This document shows positions 40,848-48,322 of a stretch of 48,322 nucleotides of DNA, one piece after another. The notes below the pieces were generated by a model. That model saw nothing but the letters and a program-made list of their open reading frames with translations. It was not told the origin of the DNA and did not search any database. Position 1 is the first letter of the stretch. Each line of letters starts with the position of its first letter. Position numbers and translations under genes: made by a program. The stretch comes from Nostoc desertorum CM1-VF14 (GTDB lineage: Bacteria > Cyanobacteriota > Cyanobacteriia > Cyanobacteriales > Nostocaceae), in assembly GCA_019359245.1 (NCBI GenBank), contig JAHHHR010000057.1, positions 1-48,322 of the forward strand, written 5' to 3'.

Positions 40848-41204
40848 GCAGACCCAAACGGCACATTAAAAAGCATTATTTTGTCTAAAATTTATGGACA
40901 TTTGAGCAGTCACTAACCCAACTTTTCCGCTCCACATTAAAGGAAGCGTTCGCGGTGCGTCTTCCAAAGAGAAGGTATCGCGTTGCGCTGCACTACCCCC
41001 GCAAAGGCGATATGCCATTAGACAGAAATCCCCGCTCTTCAAGGGAACGCAGTAATGTAATATCTGCGCTCCTTTGTTGCTTTTTTACCCAAAGGTCAAT
41101 CAGCTGCTGCCAGGAGGTGAAGAATCAGCAGAAACCGACTCTCATATCAATACTTCTCAGTTAAGGCCAAAATTCATTTGTCCTATATATATCAACTGAA
41201 CAAA
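40848..41204. other. Intergenic region with a Nostoc-type palindromic repeat
   Basis: 357 bp. About 40940-41055 it contains GAAGCGTTCGCGGTGCGTCT, then TCCAAAGAGAAGGTATCGC, a variant of interspersed repeats common in Nostoc genomes. No supportable gene. Confidence 0.5.
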
Positions 41205-41792
41205 TTAGAACAGGTAAGGAATTAATCGTTTTGTGCATTGCTTGTAAACTTCATACTCATCCCCAAAGGTATCAAGTAACATCTGTTCCTCCTGTCCAAT
41301 TCGTGTTGCATAGGCAATACCAAAGCCAATGAATCCTGATAGACCTGCAATCAAGTTGGAGAGCAAGAGTGCTTGTGCAATGGACAGTAGCAGAACAGAG
41401 GTGTACATAGGATGACGAATGTTTTGATACACACCACTGGTGGAGAGAGTGTGTCCGGCTCGGATTTGCAGTGTTGATGACCAATTTTGACCCAAATCGT
41501 GATGACTGCGCCAAAACAACCAAAGGGAAAGCGCAAGAATAGCAGTGCCTAATCCATTTGCCCAAATTGGTAAATGGTAGTTAGCAAAATTTAACCAAGG
41601 AGATAGAAGATGAATCAAAGGAAGAAGCAGTATCCCAATTAATAGCAGAAGGCGGACTATCTTTTCCTGGAGGGTTTTTCGTTCATCAACAATTATGTTC
41701 TGTTTTTGTATTTGTTGGTAAGGAATTCTAATCAGCAGCCAGAAGACTATCCCCAGCATGAAAATGCTCTTTGAGACAAATGGATTCATCAC
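41205..41792 (-). CDS. Isoprenylcysteine carboxyl methyltransferase (ICMT)-like membrane protein
   Basis: 195 residues with four to five membrane helices. The family C-terminal signature is LSTSGVYQNIRHPMYTSVLL (~117-136), followed by EEQMLLDTFGDEYEVYKQCT (~168-187) and RLIPYLF. Residues R and H of RHPMY, and the E/D positions near the C-terminus, bind SAM in related enzymes. Bacterial homologues methylate unknown lipids or thiols. Two ATG codons in tandem give an ambiguous start by one codon. It stands alone. Confidence 0.88.
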   Translation of the reverse strand: MMNPFVSKSIFMLGIVFWLLIRIPYQQIQKQNIIVDERKTLQEKIVRLLLLIGILLLPLIHLLSPWLNFANYHLPIWANGLGTAILALSLWLFWRSHHDLGQNWSSTLQIRAGHTLSTSGVYQNIRHPMYTSVLLLSIAQALLLSNLIAGLSGFIGFGIAYATRIGQEEQMLLDTFGDEYEVYKQCTKRLIPYLF

Positions 41793-42286
41793 TGCTCCAA
41801 TAGACTACAAAACAGTAAGTAAATATTTAACTAAAATTATATTTAAGTATCTGTTTGTTGCTCTAAGCAAGCTTCTAAATTACCTAAACTATTAGCCTTT
41901 TAAGAGGAAGATTATTTAGTCATTAAACTCAACCGCCTATCCCTTGCCCCAAAAGACACTCCACCGTCACCCTGACACCATCGCCGCCAACCCCGGCAGC
42001 AGCCGCCCCCTATAGAACTCCTGCTGTAAAAGAGACAGAATAGCCAGTACCCCAAGTTCCGACCAATCCCCCAAATTTTCGCCATGCAGAGATACCCAGT
42101 AGTAGCCGCAGGGCAAGCGATCACAAGAAGGTGGGCGGGTATGCCATCGCACACAATTGCCCCTATGTAGAGTTATTCGGGGTGATGGTACACCACAGAG
42201 TAGCGAATGACAACCATTGGTTGTCAAAATCCGACTGGATAGTGTCTGTACAGACCCAAGAGGCTCGGTTCAATTTTTGCAAGCAA
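41793..42286. other. Intergenic region, probably a decayed gene
   Basis: About 490 bp. Several frames are partly open on the minus strand (PPTFL, then RLLLGISAWRKFGGLVGTWG, then GAAAAGVGGDGVRVTVECLL across stops), with a G+C composition higher than its AT-rich flanks. No intact gene or family is recognised, so degraded coding sequence is plausible. Confidence 0.35.
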
Positions 42287-42691
42287 TTAGCAATGTCGAT
42301 CCCGTTTCAAGTCGTAAATGACTTTCTCCAAATACCAGTTTGCCGGCTTGCCAGGATTAATCTGTTGTTGGTGCTTAAGTAATCTGATAGCAACAGAACC
42401 GTTACCACAAAGCAAGCTTAGTAAATCATTCTGTAAACTTTTGCTTGCGCCAGTACCAAAATACTCTACTTCTGGTGGGTGTGTTCGTACCTCTAGGCTT
42501 TTGAGTTCTACTATCTGGCATTGCACAAGAGACTCTTTTTGACGTGCTTGCTCCATGAGCTTGTCAAGTTCAGACTTGTTTTGGAGTAGCTGTCTGATTT
42601 GCTTGTCCAATTCAGCTTTTTTCTTGTCTACTTGAGACTGTAAATTGCGTACCTCTAATAATTTGTTTTCTAGGTCTGTTAAACTTTGCAT
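42287..42691 (-). CDS. Coiled-coil protein of unknown function
   Basis: 134 residues. Residues ~1-62 are a continuous heptad coiled coil (LTDLENKLLEVRNLQSQVDK, KAELDKQIRQLLQNKSELDK). The remainder is a small domain ending INPGKPANWYLEKVIYDLKR. No enzyme motif. The C-terminal signature looks conserved, but I cannot name the family. It is followed (higher coordinates) by ~635 bp with no large gene. Confidence 0.6.
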   Translation of the reverse strand: MQSLTDLENKLLEVRNLQSQVDKKKAELDKQIRQLLQNKSELDKLMEQARQKESLVQCQIVELKSLEVRTHPPEVEYFGTGASKSLQNDLLSLLCGNGSVAIRLLKHQQQINPGKPANWYLEKVIYDLKRDRHC

Positions 42692-43326
42692 AATATTGGA
42701 TTGATTTCGTTCTCAATCTACCATCTACGGGTTATCCTAATATCAGCATCAGAATATACCCGTAACTACGGAATTTTTTTATAATAATCGGTTTTTGACT
42801 TAAGGGTGATAGTGCAGTGCTTGAGCGGCAGATGGGTGACAATGTTATCGCCGCCATTATGTAATTCCACTTTCAAATTTTTTGCCAACTGTCCGGAAAG
42901 TCCAAAACTCTAGCTGTATACCATTACATACCGAATCTACTATATGTAAAGCCAGGGACGACAGCCTAATAGTCCCTTATGTAAATTCCATTAGTTAAAA
43001 CTGCGCTGGTTCTACAAAGCGCAGTTTTTTATTGTACAGGTAGCGAACGTGATTTGAGCAGCATACTCTTCTTTACTCGTATTTAAGTGAGTAACCCTGC
43101 TCAGACCAGAATAATTTTACTCACTTGTTAATGATCTGTATATCTCAAGAATAACTGTAATTATTCAGATATACTTCACCTGACTATGAAAGATAATTTT
43201 GTTAAGCCGAGTCATCCTCTAGACATTTAACAGAGTAGTCTTTTAGTAGATGTTTACATTTAGTATTAACTATAAATTGAAAGTAAGTCAATATTATTTA
43301 ATCTTTAGCTAAAAAAGGAGTTTTTT
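42692..43326. other. Intergenic region with orphan terminator; possible small RNA
   Basis: No ORF is recognised before 43327. Upstream of a strong terminator at 42999-43030 lie small stems: TTACATA...TATGTAA (about 42923-42950) and GGGAC...GTCCC (about 42955-42977). This pattern fits an intergenic small RNA transcribed on the plus strand, but no known family is matched. Downstream, GAATAACTGTAATTATTC (43150-43167) is another inverted repeat before the small ORF. Confidence 0.4.
42999..43030 (+). terminator. Rho-independent terminator
   Basis: A perfect 9-bp stem AACTGCGCT / AGCGCAGTT with a 10-nt loop is followed by six T. It reads on the plus strand, but no annotated gene precedes it within 3 kb on that strand, so it probably ends an unannotated RNA. 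Confidence 0.85.
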
Positions 43327-43398
43327 ATGATTTCGACTGTGATTTTTTTTGTTGGCTACACTGTAATATCTGCGTTTTTCATTTCTCATGTTGAGTAA
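43327..43398 (+). CDS. 23-residue hydrophobic small protein
   Basis: MISTVIFFVGYTVISAFFIS then HVE, stop TAA. It is preceded by AAAAGGAG with a 6-nt spacer to the ATG, one of the best ribosome-binding sites in the window. The peptide is one hydrophobic helix of membrane length with a short charged tail, similar in size to small photosynthetic or stress membrane subunits, but no family is recognised. A convincing hairpin terminator lies at 43604-43645. Confidence 0.55.
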   Translation: MISTVIFFVGYTVISAFFISHVE

Positions 43399-43603
43399 TC
43401 AGCTAGAAAGTATTAGAAATTCTATTTGGTTATGGTAGGCTTGATAAGCGAGAATCGATTATCTATAAGGCTTTTGGGTGTAGGATGTAGTGAGGAAAAA
43501 GCTTTTTAATGTCCGCGCTTATTTCTATTTTTCTTGAGTTTTTCAAATCTGCAACCCTTCTACTATTGTACAAAATAAATTTTAGTGAGAGGGAATAAAT
43601 TTA

Positions 43604-43645
43604 TATACTCTGTTGAGATGAATAACTCAGTAGAGTATTTTTTTT
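43604..43645 (+). terminator. Hairpin terminator with T8
   Basis: The stem ATACTCTGTTGAG / CTCAGTAGAGTAT (two mismatches) with a 9-nt loop is followed by a run of eight T. It reads on the plus strand and probably terminates the transcript of the 23-residue ORF at 43327; a stem this symmetrical may also act for the minus-strand genes to its right. Confidence 0.8.
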
Positions 43646-43658
43646 ATAGTCACTGCCC

Positions 43659-43790
43659 TTAAGAAATTGTCTTGTCTTGTTGCAACCCAACAAAACCTCG
43701 TTCTAATAACCATGAATTGAAAACTGCGGCTGCCCTGTCAATAAATGTGATGCCTGCGGTTCTTGCTAGCCTACGCAGTTCTTGAAACAT
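43659..43790 (-). other. 43-codon frame continuing past the TGA of the upstream gene
   Basis: After the TGA at 43809-43811 the same frame stays open for 50 codons: EKHNLWMFQELRRLARTAGI, then FIDRAAAVFNSWLLERGFVG, ending LQQDKTIS. An internal ATG at 43790 would give a 43-residue product, without a clear Shine-Dalgarno. The residues look protein-like. Either the upstream gene lost its tail to a TGG-to-TGA change, or this is a separate small gene. Confidence 0.4.
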
Positions 43791-43808
43791 CCATAAGTTG
43801 TGTTTCTC

Positions 43809-44237
43809 TCAATTGCGGTCATTGCCATTAGGATCTGACAGTTGAATCATCTCAGTAAAACGTGAATATTTAACCGCATCGGTAGGGGGATAATCTGCCG
43901 ATACTGCAATTAACCCAATTTTTAAATCCTCGAAATAAATCACACCCCCAATACGTCCTGCAATTTGGAAAGCTCCATGAAATAAATGATATCGAGCAAT
44001 GTAAATCAGCAAAAAGTCACTAATCTTTATTGCCCTATCAAACATCTGCTGACAAGTTTTTTGAAGGACAGCATCTAGGTATTCATTATCGGCAGGTTCA
44101 CCCAGATCAGTAAATTCTGGATGATCCGCAAAATGATCCATATAAAATAGCCAGATATCGGACAAGTCTGCGTCATTCGTCAGTTTCTGCTTAAGTTCTT
44201 GCAATCGGTCGATATTCATATTGAGAATATGGGGCAA
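43809..44237 (-). CDS. Conserved-looking hypothetical protein, about 140 residues
   Basis: 142 codons; Met8 (44216, MNIDRLQELKQKLTND) may be the true start since it precedes an amphipathic helix. Acidic, soluble, no motif. Segments IWLFYMDHFADHPEFTDLGE and YIARYHLFHGAFQIAGRIGG look structured. Not recognised. It ends with TGA, after which the frame continues for 50 codons, so the native protein may have been longer (~193 residues). Confidence 0.55.
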   Translation of the reverse strand: MPHILNMNIDRLQELKQKLTNDADLSDIWLFYMDHFADHPEFTDLGEPADNEYLDAVLQKTCQQMFDRAIKISDFLLIYIARYHLFHGAFQIAGRIGGVIYFEDLKIGLIAVSADYPPTDAVKYSRFTEMIQLSDPNGNDRN

Positions 44238-44424
44238 ACAGACAGTACTGTTAAAAAATTATCAATTATTTTTGCGTTAATGGGGGATAAAGAATTGTCA
44301 CCAAAGGGTTTTACTAAATGGTGAGGGATTTAGAACAAGAAACTAGTGCTAGTGTACTATAGGATTTGTAGTTTAGGATTTAATTTGCTCGTGGCATAGT
44401 GCCTAAAAAGCGAGACTGCTTGTA

Positions 44425-45549
44425 GTGGAGCTACCCTTGGGACAAGAATCTGTCGCTAAAACGAGAAAGATAGTTCACGTAGACATGGATGCCTTCTACG
44501 CATCGGTGGAACAGAGGGACAACTCTAGCTACCGAGGTAAACCGTTAGTAGTCGGTGGCAGTCCGAATCAGCGAGGCGTAGTTGCAGCAGCCAGTTATGA
44601 AGCTCGTAAGTTTGGGATTCACTCCGCGATGCCTTCAATAACAGCGATCGCTAAATGCCCCGGACTTATCTTTGTCAGACCAAGATTCGACGTTTACCGA
44701 GATATTTCCACTTCAATCCACGCTATCTTTAAACGCTACAGTGATTTAGTGGAAGGGGTTGCACTAGATGAGGCATACCTTGATGTTACTGAGAATAGGC
44801 AAAACATCCCCTACGCTTCTACGATCGCAAGACACATCAAAACTGCGATCTTCCAAGAAACCCAGTTGACGGCAACCGCAGGTGTGTCGATTAACAAGTT
44901 TCTTGCAAAAATGGCATCAGGGCAGAACAAGCCCAACGGACTGACGGTTATTTTACCGGAGGATGCGATCGCTTTTGTAGAACAGCTAGCGATTGAAAAG
45001 TTCCACGGGATTGGAGAAGTTACGGCGGCTAAGATGCATTCACTGGGGATTCATATTGGTGCAGACTTAAAGGAGCGATCGCTGACTGAGTTAACACACC
45101 ACTTTGGTAAAGCAGGGCAATATTACTATAAGATTGCCAGAGCAGAAGATGATCGACCAGTTGAGGCGAATCGGGTTCGCAAGTCGATTGGTGCAGAAAA
45201 CTCGTTTGCACAGGACTTAAGCGATGTTGGTCAGATGTTACAAGAACTCGAACAGATTGCTCAAATTGTCGAGCAACGGTTAGAGCAGCATGAAACGCGA
45301 GGACGCACATTAACTCTGAAAGTCAAGTTCTCTGACTATCAGCAGTTAACCCGCAGTAAAACAATGCTTGCTCCTATCAGTGAATTAGATACGATTTTTG
45401 AGATAGCCAAAACACTGTTTGAGTCGATTGCTCTGGAAAACCGCAGTATTAGGTTGCTGGGGATTTCGTTGTCTAACCTGGATAACGCCAAACAAACCCA
45501 AGTAATTCAATTGCCACTATTCCAAAATGCAGATATTACTTGGGAGTGA
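44425..45549 (+). CDS. dinB: DNA polymerase IV (Y-family translesion polymerase)
   Basis: 374 residues from the GTG at 44425; a later ATG would lose the KIVHVDMDAFY strand, so the GTG is preferred. Catalytic carboxylates are Asp20 (VDMDAFYASVEQRD) and Asp115-Glu116 (ALDEAYLDVT). The usual Ser of SLDEAY is Ala113. Little-finger features include GIGEVTAAKMHSLGI and SIGAENSFAQDL. A beta-clamp-binding motif QLPLF ends the protein (362-366). It copies past lesions at low fidelity. It stands alone in accessory sequence, possibly carried by a mobile element. Confidence 0.93.
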   Translation: MELPLGQESVAKTRKIVHVDMDAFYASVEQRDNSSYRGKPLVVGGSPNQRGVVAAASYEARKFGIHSAMPSITAIAKCPGLIFVRPRFDVYRDISTSIHAIFKRYSDLVEGVALDEAYLDVTENRQNIPYASTIARHIKTAIFQETQLTATAGVSINKFLAKMASGQNKPNGLTVILPEDAIAFVEQLAIEKFHGIGEVTAAKMHSLGIHIGADLKERSLTELTHHFGKAGQYYYKIARAEDDRPVEANRVRKSIGAENSFAQDLSDVGQMLQELEQIAQIVEQRLEQHETRGRTLTLKVKFSDYQQLTRSKTMLAPISELDTIFEIAKTLFESIALENRSIRLLGISLSNLDNAKQTQVIQLPLFQNADITWE

Positions 45550-45805
45550 TTAAATCAGTGAACAGTGAACAAACAAGAATCAAACAGCTAGCTCGGAAGA
45601 CAATTTGCTTTTCTGAAACAGAGGAGATGCACGGCATAGTTATAAGTTCATTCATCAACCGCTATGAGTTTGGTTTACTAGTTTAAGGACATAGCAACCG
45701 ATCTAGAACATTGCCAATTTATCTTTATGGGTGCAGTCATTAGCAATATTGCCCCTCTACAAAGAGCAAATCTCTTTTATCTTACATTTTATTCTAGCCG
45801 CCTAC

Positions 45806-46090
45806 TTAGCTGAGAACCACCCAAGCGTAGCTAATGACTCCTAAAATTGCTATACCAACAATTGCTTCTCCTTGCTCATTCAAAAAATGGTAAAAGCTAT
45901 TCAAAACGTAGTTTAATGCTGCCTGGCGACTTTTACCTAATTCAGTCATCAGCAATTTAACCCTCGCATCTACCTCTTCAATAGAGACTTCACCTTTTTG
46001 GTAAGCAACTTCTAACTCATTTAACTTGCACCAGTATTCTTTGGTATCTTCCACAAGGTTAGGAAACATAATTGAAGATATATTTAACAA
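45806..46090 (-). CDS. Small single-pass membrane protein, unknown function
   Basis: 94 residues; Met8 (46069, MFPNLVEDTKEYWCKLNELE) is an alternative start. Residues ~10-60 are charged helices, then a C-terminal hydrophobic helix GEAIVGIAILGVISYAWVVL. Not recognised; typical of small cyanobacterial hypothetical proteins. The interval 45550-45805 before it holds no gene. Confidence 0.55.
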   Translation of the reverse strand: MLNISSIMFPNLVEDTKEYWCKLNELEVAYQKGEVSIEEVDARVKLLMTELGKSRQAALNYVLNSFYHFLNEQGEAIVGIAILGVISYAWVVLS

Positions 46091-46234
46091 TGTTAACTTT
46101 CATTACGATTCTATCTTGCCAGCTAAAGCAGATGGTTCTGTCGATTTGGTGATATTTTCTCGAAGATCAAGGGTTGAGCTATATAAGTTGAGCTATATAA
46201 ATAGACGCAACAAGCGTAGAGGATATTATTGTTT

Positions 46235-46395
46235 CCCAAGGTTTCCGTCTGCTGTAGGCTAGGGCATCGTTAGGATTAATCTTGATGGCTTGATTATAAT
46301 CAGTGATTCGTTGTAATGATTCAGTACCAGAACTATCATAATTATCAGTTTCTACAGTAATAGCTTTGTACAAAAGTAAACTACCTACTGTCCAA
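46235..46395 (-). pseudogene. Remnant of a TPR-repeat protein
   Basis: The minus strand reads LLLYKAITVETDNYDSS, then ITDYNQAIKINPNDALAYSR, which is the TPR helix signature (DYNQAIKINPNDALAY), before the frame degenerates. A small tandem repeat GTTGAGCTATATA (x2, near 46170-46198) follows. There is no start; it overlaps the stop of the DUF1392-like gene by a few bases. Confidence 0.6.
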
Positions 46396-46851
46396 GCGTA
46401 ATGAATGCCCACGAAGAGGATTTTGGCACGGTAACATGAGGTATAGATTGTCACCTTTTTCAGAGATGCTGGGAGACATCCATTCCACACTGTAAAACCA
46501 CGTATCGTTAATCAGTTGAATGCCCTGAACAATACGAATCGGTGGCCCATCTCCATGAAACCGAAACTCGACCAACTCACCGAGCTGGAACACAGGTTTT
46601 TCTTTAGTGTTCGGTTGTAACTTGCCTGTGCCAATAAGTTCACGTCCTAAAACAGTTAGATTATCCTTGCCGTAGACAATCTCATAACTCCAGCCTTTAG
46701 CTGACCACTTTATACCACAACAGTAACCGAAAGATTTGGTGGTAGTGACGTAGACTTTCTCCAACAGGGAAACTTCTAATGGGGGAATCTCTTTACCCCA
46801 AGGTGGTGAAAGATACCAACAAGTTTCTAGATTCGGGACTTGGTTAATCAT
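46381..46851 (-). CDS. DUF1392-like protein next to a cytosine methyltransferase
   Basis: 156 residues from the ATG at 46851, which has GGAGG 7 bases upstream inside the end of the methyltransferase gene. Residues 1-25 (INQVPNLETCWYLSPPWGKE) and the repeated pattern FGYCCGIKWSAKGWSYEIVY / LVEFRFHGDGPPIRIVQGIQ match my recollection of the Anabaena-specific DUF1392 family of ~150 residues. Function unknown; tandem SH3-like beta barrels are possible. It is coupled to the methyltransferase, which suggests a functional pair. Confidence 0.65.
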   Translation of the reverse strand: MINQVPNLETCWYLSPPWGKEIPPLEVSLLEKVYVTTTKSFGYCCGIKWSAKGWSYEIVYGKDNLTVLGRELIGTGKLQPNTKEKPVFQLGELVEFRFHGDGPPIRIVQGIQLINDTWFYSVEWMSPSISEKGDNLYLMLPCQNPLRGHSLRLDSR

Positions 46852-46853
46852 GG

Positions 46854-47612
46854 TTATGCCTCCTGACTGGACAATAGACTCCACAAATAATCAATCCGTT
46901 TCCAAGCGATCGCAGCTTGCCGGGGAGAACAACTCAAACCATAAGTGCGACGGGCATCATAATTACCCTTGATTCCCTTGGCTACTCCAATGGGAACCCC
47001 AAAAGCCACCTCACGAATGCCGGGTTCAAAGCTTCGGTCTTCATGAGAGAGCCGTACTTGCGTAATCTGATTTCCAATCTGGTCTGTCCAGGCGGTTGGC
47101 TGTTGACGGTGGAATAAGCCATCGGCGTAGGCAATGATAAAGACTCTTTCTCTTTCATGTGGCAGGCCGAGGCAGTACGCGGGTATAGTTTCCCATTCGC
47201 ATACGTACCGGATTTGGGAAAGGTTTTCGAGGACTGTTGCCATTCCTCTAGAGAGTAGCCCTGTTGGGTTTTCGATGAGAGCGATTGCTGGTCTACACTG
47301 GTTGGTGATGCGGAACATTTCGCGCCACAGTCCTGACCTGGGGTCGTTGAGTCCTTTTTTATCTCCAGCGTTACTGGTGCCACTACAGGGGAATCCCCCG
47401 CACAAAATGTCGAATTGTCCTTGGTGGCAATTGTAGTTGGTAATATCTGCGTGGATTGGAATTCCTGGTTGTTCATAGCGCAATTGTGATTGAGAATAAG
47501 GGGAGATTTCGACAAATTGCTGGACTCGGAATTTGTGAGATAGACCTGCGGCTGATATTCCGTGGTGGCAAAGTCCGCCGATGCCGGAGAAAAGTGAGAG
47601 GACTGATTTCAT
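46854..47612 (-). CDS. Short C5 cytosine DNA methyltransferase (phage/plasmid type)
   Basis: 252 residues, much shorter than standalone 300-450 residue enzymes, so the target-recognition domain is reduced. Motif I is LSLFSGIGG (5-13). Motif IV is GGFPCSGTSNAG with catalytic Cys76. Motif VI is IENPTG (E114), where ENP replaces the usual ENV. Motif VIII is GLPHERERVFIIA. The AGGAGG near its end serves the DUF1392-like gene, whose ATG lies 2 bases from the stop. No restriction enzyme is seen nearby, so it may be a solitary or anti-restriction methylase. Confidence 0.88.
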   Translation of the reverse strand: MKSVLSLFSGIGGLCHHGISAAGLSHKFRVQQFVEISPYSQSQLRYEQPGIPIHADITNYNCHQGQFDILCGGFPCSGTSNAGDKKGLNDPRSGLWREMFRITNQCRPAIALIENPTGLLSRGMATVLENLSQIRYVCEWETIPAYCLGLPHERERVFIIAYADGLFHRQQPTAWTDQIGNQITQVRLSHEDRSFEPGIREVAFGVPIGVAKGIKGNYDARRTYGLSCSPRQAAIAWKRIDYLWSLLSSQEA

Positions 47613-48004
47613 AAGGCAATCGCACTCCTGACCAGTTCATCTGGCACTTCAAAAATCCCTAACTGCCCAATGTAAGGAATCGGTGTAATTTCTCGCGGAT
47701 TCTCCAGCTTCCAGTGATATTGCCCAGGCATCCCCCAGCCAGATGCAACTTGTGAAAACTTGCAATCAACTATTGTTACAATGCCGATGACTTGGCCGCG
47801 ACGTAGAAAGATTAATTCTGGGATTACTACCCCCATGCTTTGACAAAATTCTCTCGCTAGCTGATACTCTTTCTTGGTACAGGTTTTTGCAGCGTGAATT
47901 AGAATGTCGCCGCGATAATGAATAGGCCAGCCTCGGTTTTCAATATCCTTGAGAGCATAAATGATTGCCCATGCTCAAGGCTGACGAACTGAAAGTGCTT
48001 TCAT
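47609..48004 (-). pseudogene. ASCH-domain gene with an in-frame TGA at codon 10
   Basis: From the ATG at 48004 it reads MKALSVRQP, TGA (47975-47977), then AWAIIYALKDIENRGWPIHY, RGDILIHAAKTCTKKEYQ and, to the stop, GQVIGIVTIVDCKFSQ and YHWKLENPREITPIPYIGQL. RQPWAWAI is the classic ASCH start, so the TGA stands where Trp is expected (TGG to TGA). A truncated product could start at Met within SMGVVIPEL (47836, 75 residues) but would lack the N-terminal half of the fold. It overlaps the methyltransferase start by 4 bp. Confidence 0.85.
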
Positions 48005-48077
48005 GGGTTTTAATAATTGGATTTAGCTAAATTCTTGAACTGTCCAAATCGTTCATCAAACAGCATTATGTTCACAT

Positions 48078-48322
48078 TTATTGAACACTTATAAACTTAA
48101 TTGCTTTTTCAAGGCATTGACTGCTACTGCTTTTACATTCAGGAATTGGTATATCTGGCTGAACTCCCCTACCCTCAATCGTATTTCCTTTAAACGAAAA
48201 CGTTTGAGAAATAGGGGCAAGTAGAATAAAACCTTGCCATCTCAACTTGAAAACTGCCCCCCCTAATACTGAACCACTGGTGCGAACTCCTAATATTTTA
48301 GCGGCTGCATGTTCTTGAGCGG
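48078..48322 (-). CDS. S41 (C-terminal-processing-like) peptidase, C-terminal part, runs off the window
   Basis: About 81 codons, open through the window edge, so the start is not visible. The minus strand reads AAKILGVRTSGSVLGGAVFK, then GFILLAPISQTFSFKGNTIE and GRGVQPDIPIPECKSSSSQ, stop 48078-48080. TSGSVLGG and the iEGxGVxPDixI block are the typical end of S41 tail-specific proteases; the catalytic Ser and Lys lie outside the window. The Cys pair near the end is unusual for CtpA. Whether the gene is complete cannot be judged. Confidence 0.75.
   Translation of the reverse strand, partial: AQEHAAAKILGVRTSGSVLGGAVFKLRWQGFILLAPISQTFSFKGNTIEGRGVQPDIPIPECKSSSSQCLEKAIKFISVQ

Noticed and set aside
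41912..42227. Minus-strand frames of 80-86 codons
   Set aside because: Two overlapping frames, both with abnormal composition (Cys/Trp/Gly/Arg-rich), no start signal and no family; kept only as possible decayed sequence.
47134..47515. Long frames on both strands inside the cytosine methyltransferase gene
   Set aside because: Shadows of the conserved methyltransferase motifs; no independent support.
43809..47977. TGA recoded as Trp in this segment (alternative genetic code)
   Set aside because: Neighbouring genes use TGG for Trp and some end normally at TGA; two isolated cases fit pseudogenisation or errors better.

Overview
The window comes from a cyanobacterium, most likely a filamentous heterocyst-forming type (Nostoc/Anabaena relatives). 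Three things point there. GCGATCGC (HIP1) octamers recur throughout. There are cyanobacterial G/C-rich short tandem repeats and hairpin MITEs. Several families are almost confined to cyanobacteria (DUF1822, a DUF1392-like protein, CHAT-STAND proteins, NHLP/Nif11 bacteriocin precursors).

Left third (about 0-20.7 kb, all on the minus strand): a bacteriocin/RiPP cluster of the NHLM type. Read 5' to 3' it holds an AraC regulator, a dCache-HAMP-coiled-coil sensor, a very large membrane protein with an APC-like core, a MinD/ParA-like ATPase, an HECTH metallopeptidase-like protein, and a double cyclic-nucleotide-binding-fold protein. Then come a Nif11-leader precursor, the decayed 3' end of a second cyclic-nucleotide-binding gene, an NHLP-leader precursor, a radical SAM enzyme, two unrecognised proteins, and a three-part exporter (HlyD adaptor, C39-peptidase ABC protein, second ABC protein). 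The last ABC gene now ends inside an IS1182-type element. An 18-bp sequence (minus strand CTAAAAATTRTGCATTGA) lies upstream of both precursors and upstream of the sensor operon. It is a candidate cluster-wide operator.

Middle (about 21.2-28.3 kb): an insertion-sequence graveyard with a readable order of events. A decayed IS630 contains a decayed IS4 (11-bp target duplication). The IS4 contains an intact ISAs1-type element (10-bp duplication) and an intact IS1182-type element (CTAG duplication). An IS5-type element adjoins. The IS630 cut off the start of a paralogue of the sigma-like gene that survives intact at 28.6 kb.

28.5-34.8 kb (plus strand): a four-gene set of sigma-like regulator, DUF1822 protein, CHAT caspase-like protease fused to a STAND NTPase, and a membrane Ser/Thr kinase fused to a periplasmic-binding-protein-like receptor. 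It reads like a ligand-sensing kinase, protease and transcription module, and is one of the two best candidates for an undescribed system.

34.8-42.7 kb: a repeat-rich stretch with four scattered fragments of one gene family, between small enzymes (SnoaL-like, methyltransferase, isochorismatase-type hydrolase with a divergent HxlR regulator, flavodoxin-like protein, isoprenylcysteine methyltransferase-like protein).

42.7-48.3 kb: accessory, phage- or plasmid-like genes. These are DNA polymerase IV, a short C5 cytosine methyltransferase with a DUF1392-like neighbour, an ASCH-domain gene with an in-frame TGA, small membrane ORFs, and the C-terminus of an S41 peptidase running off the edge. No rRNA, tRNA or CRISPR array was recognised.
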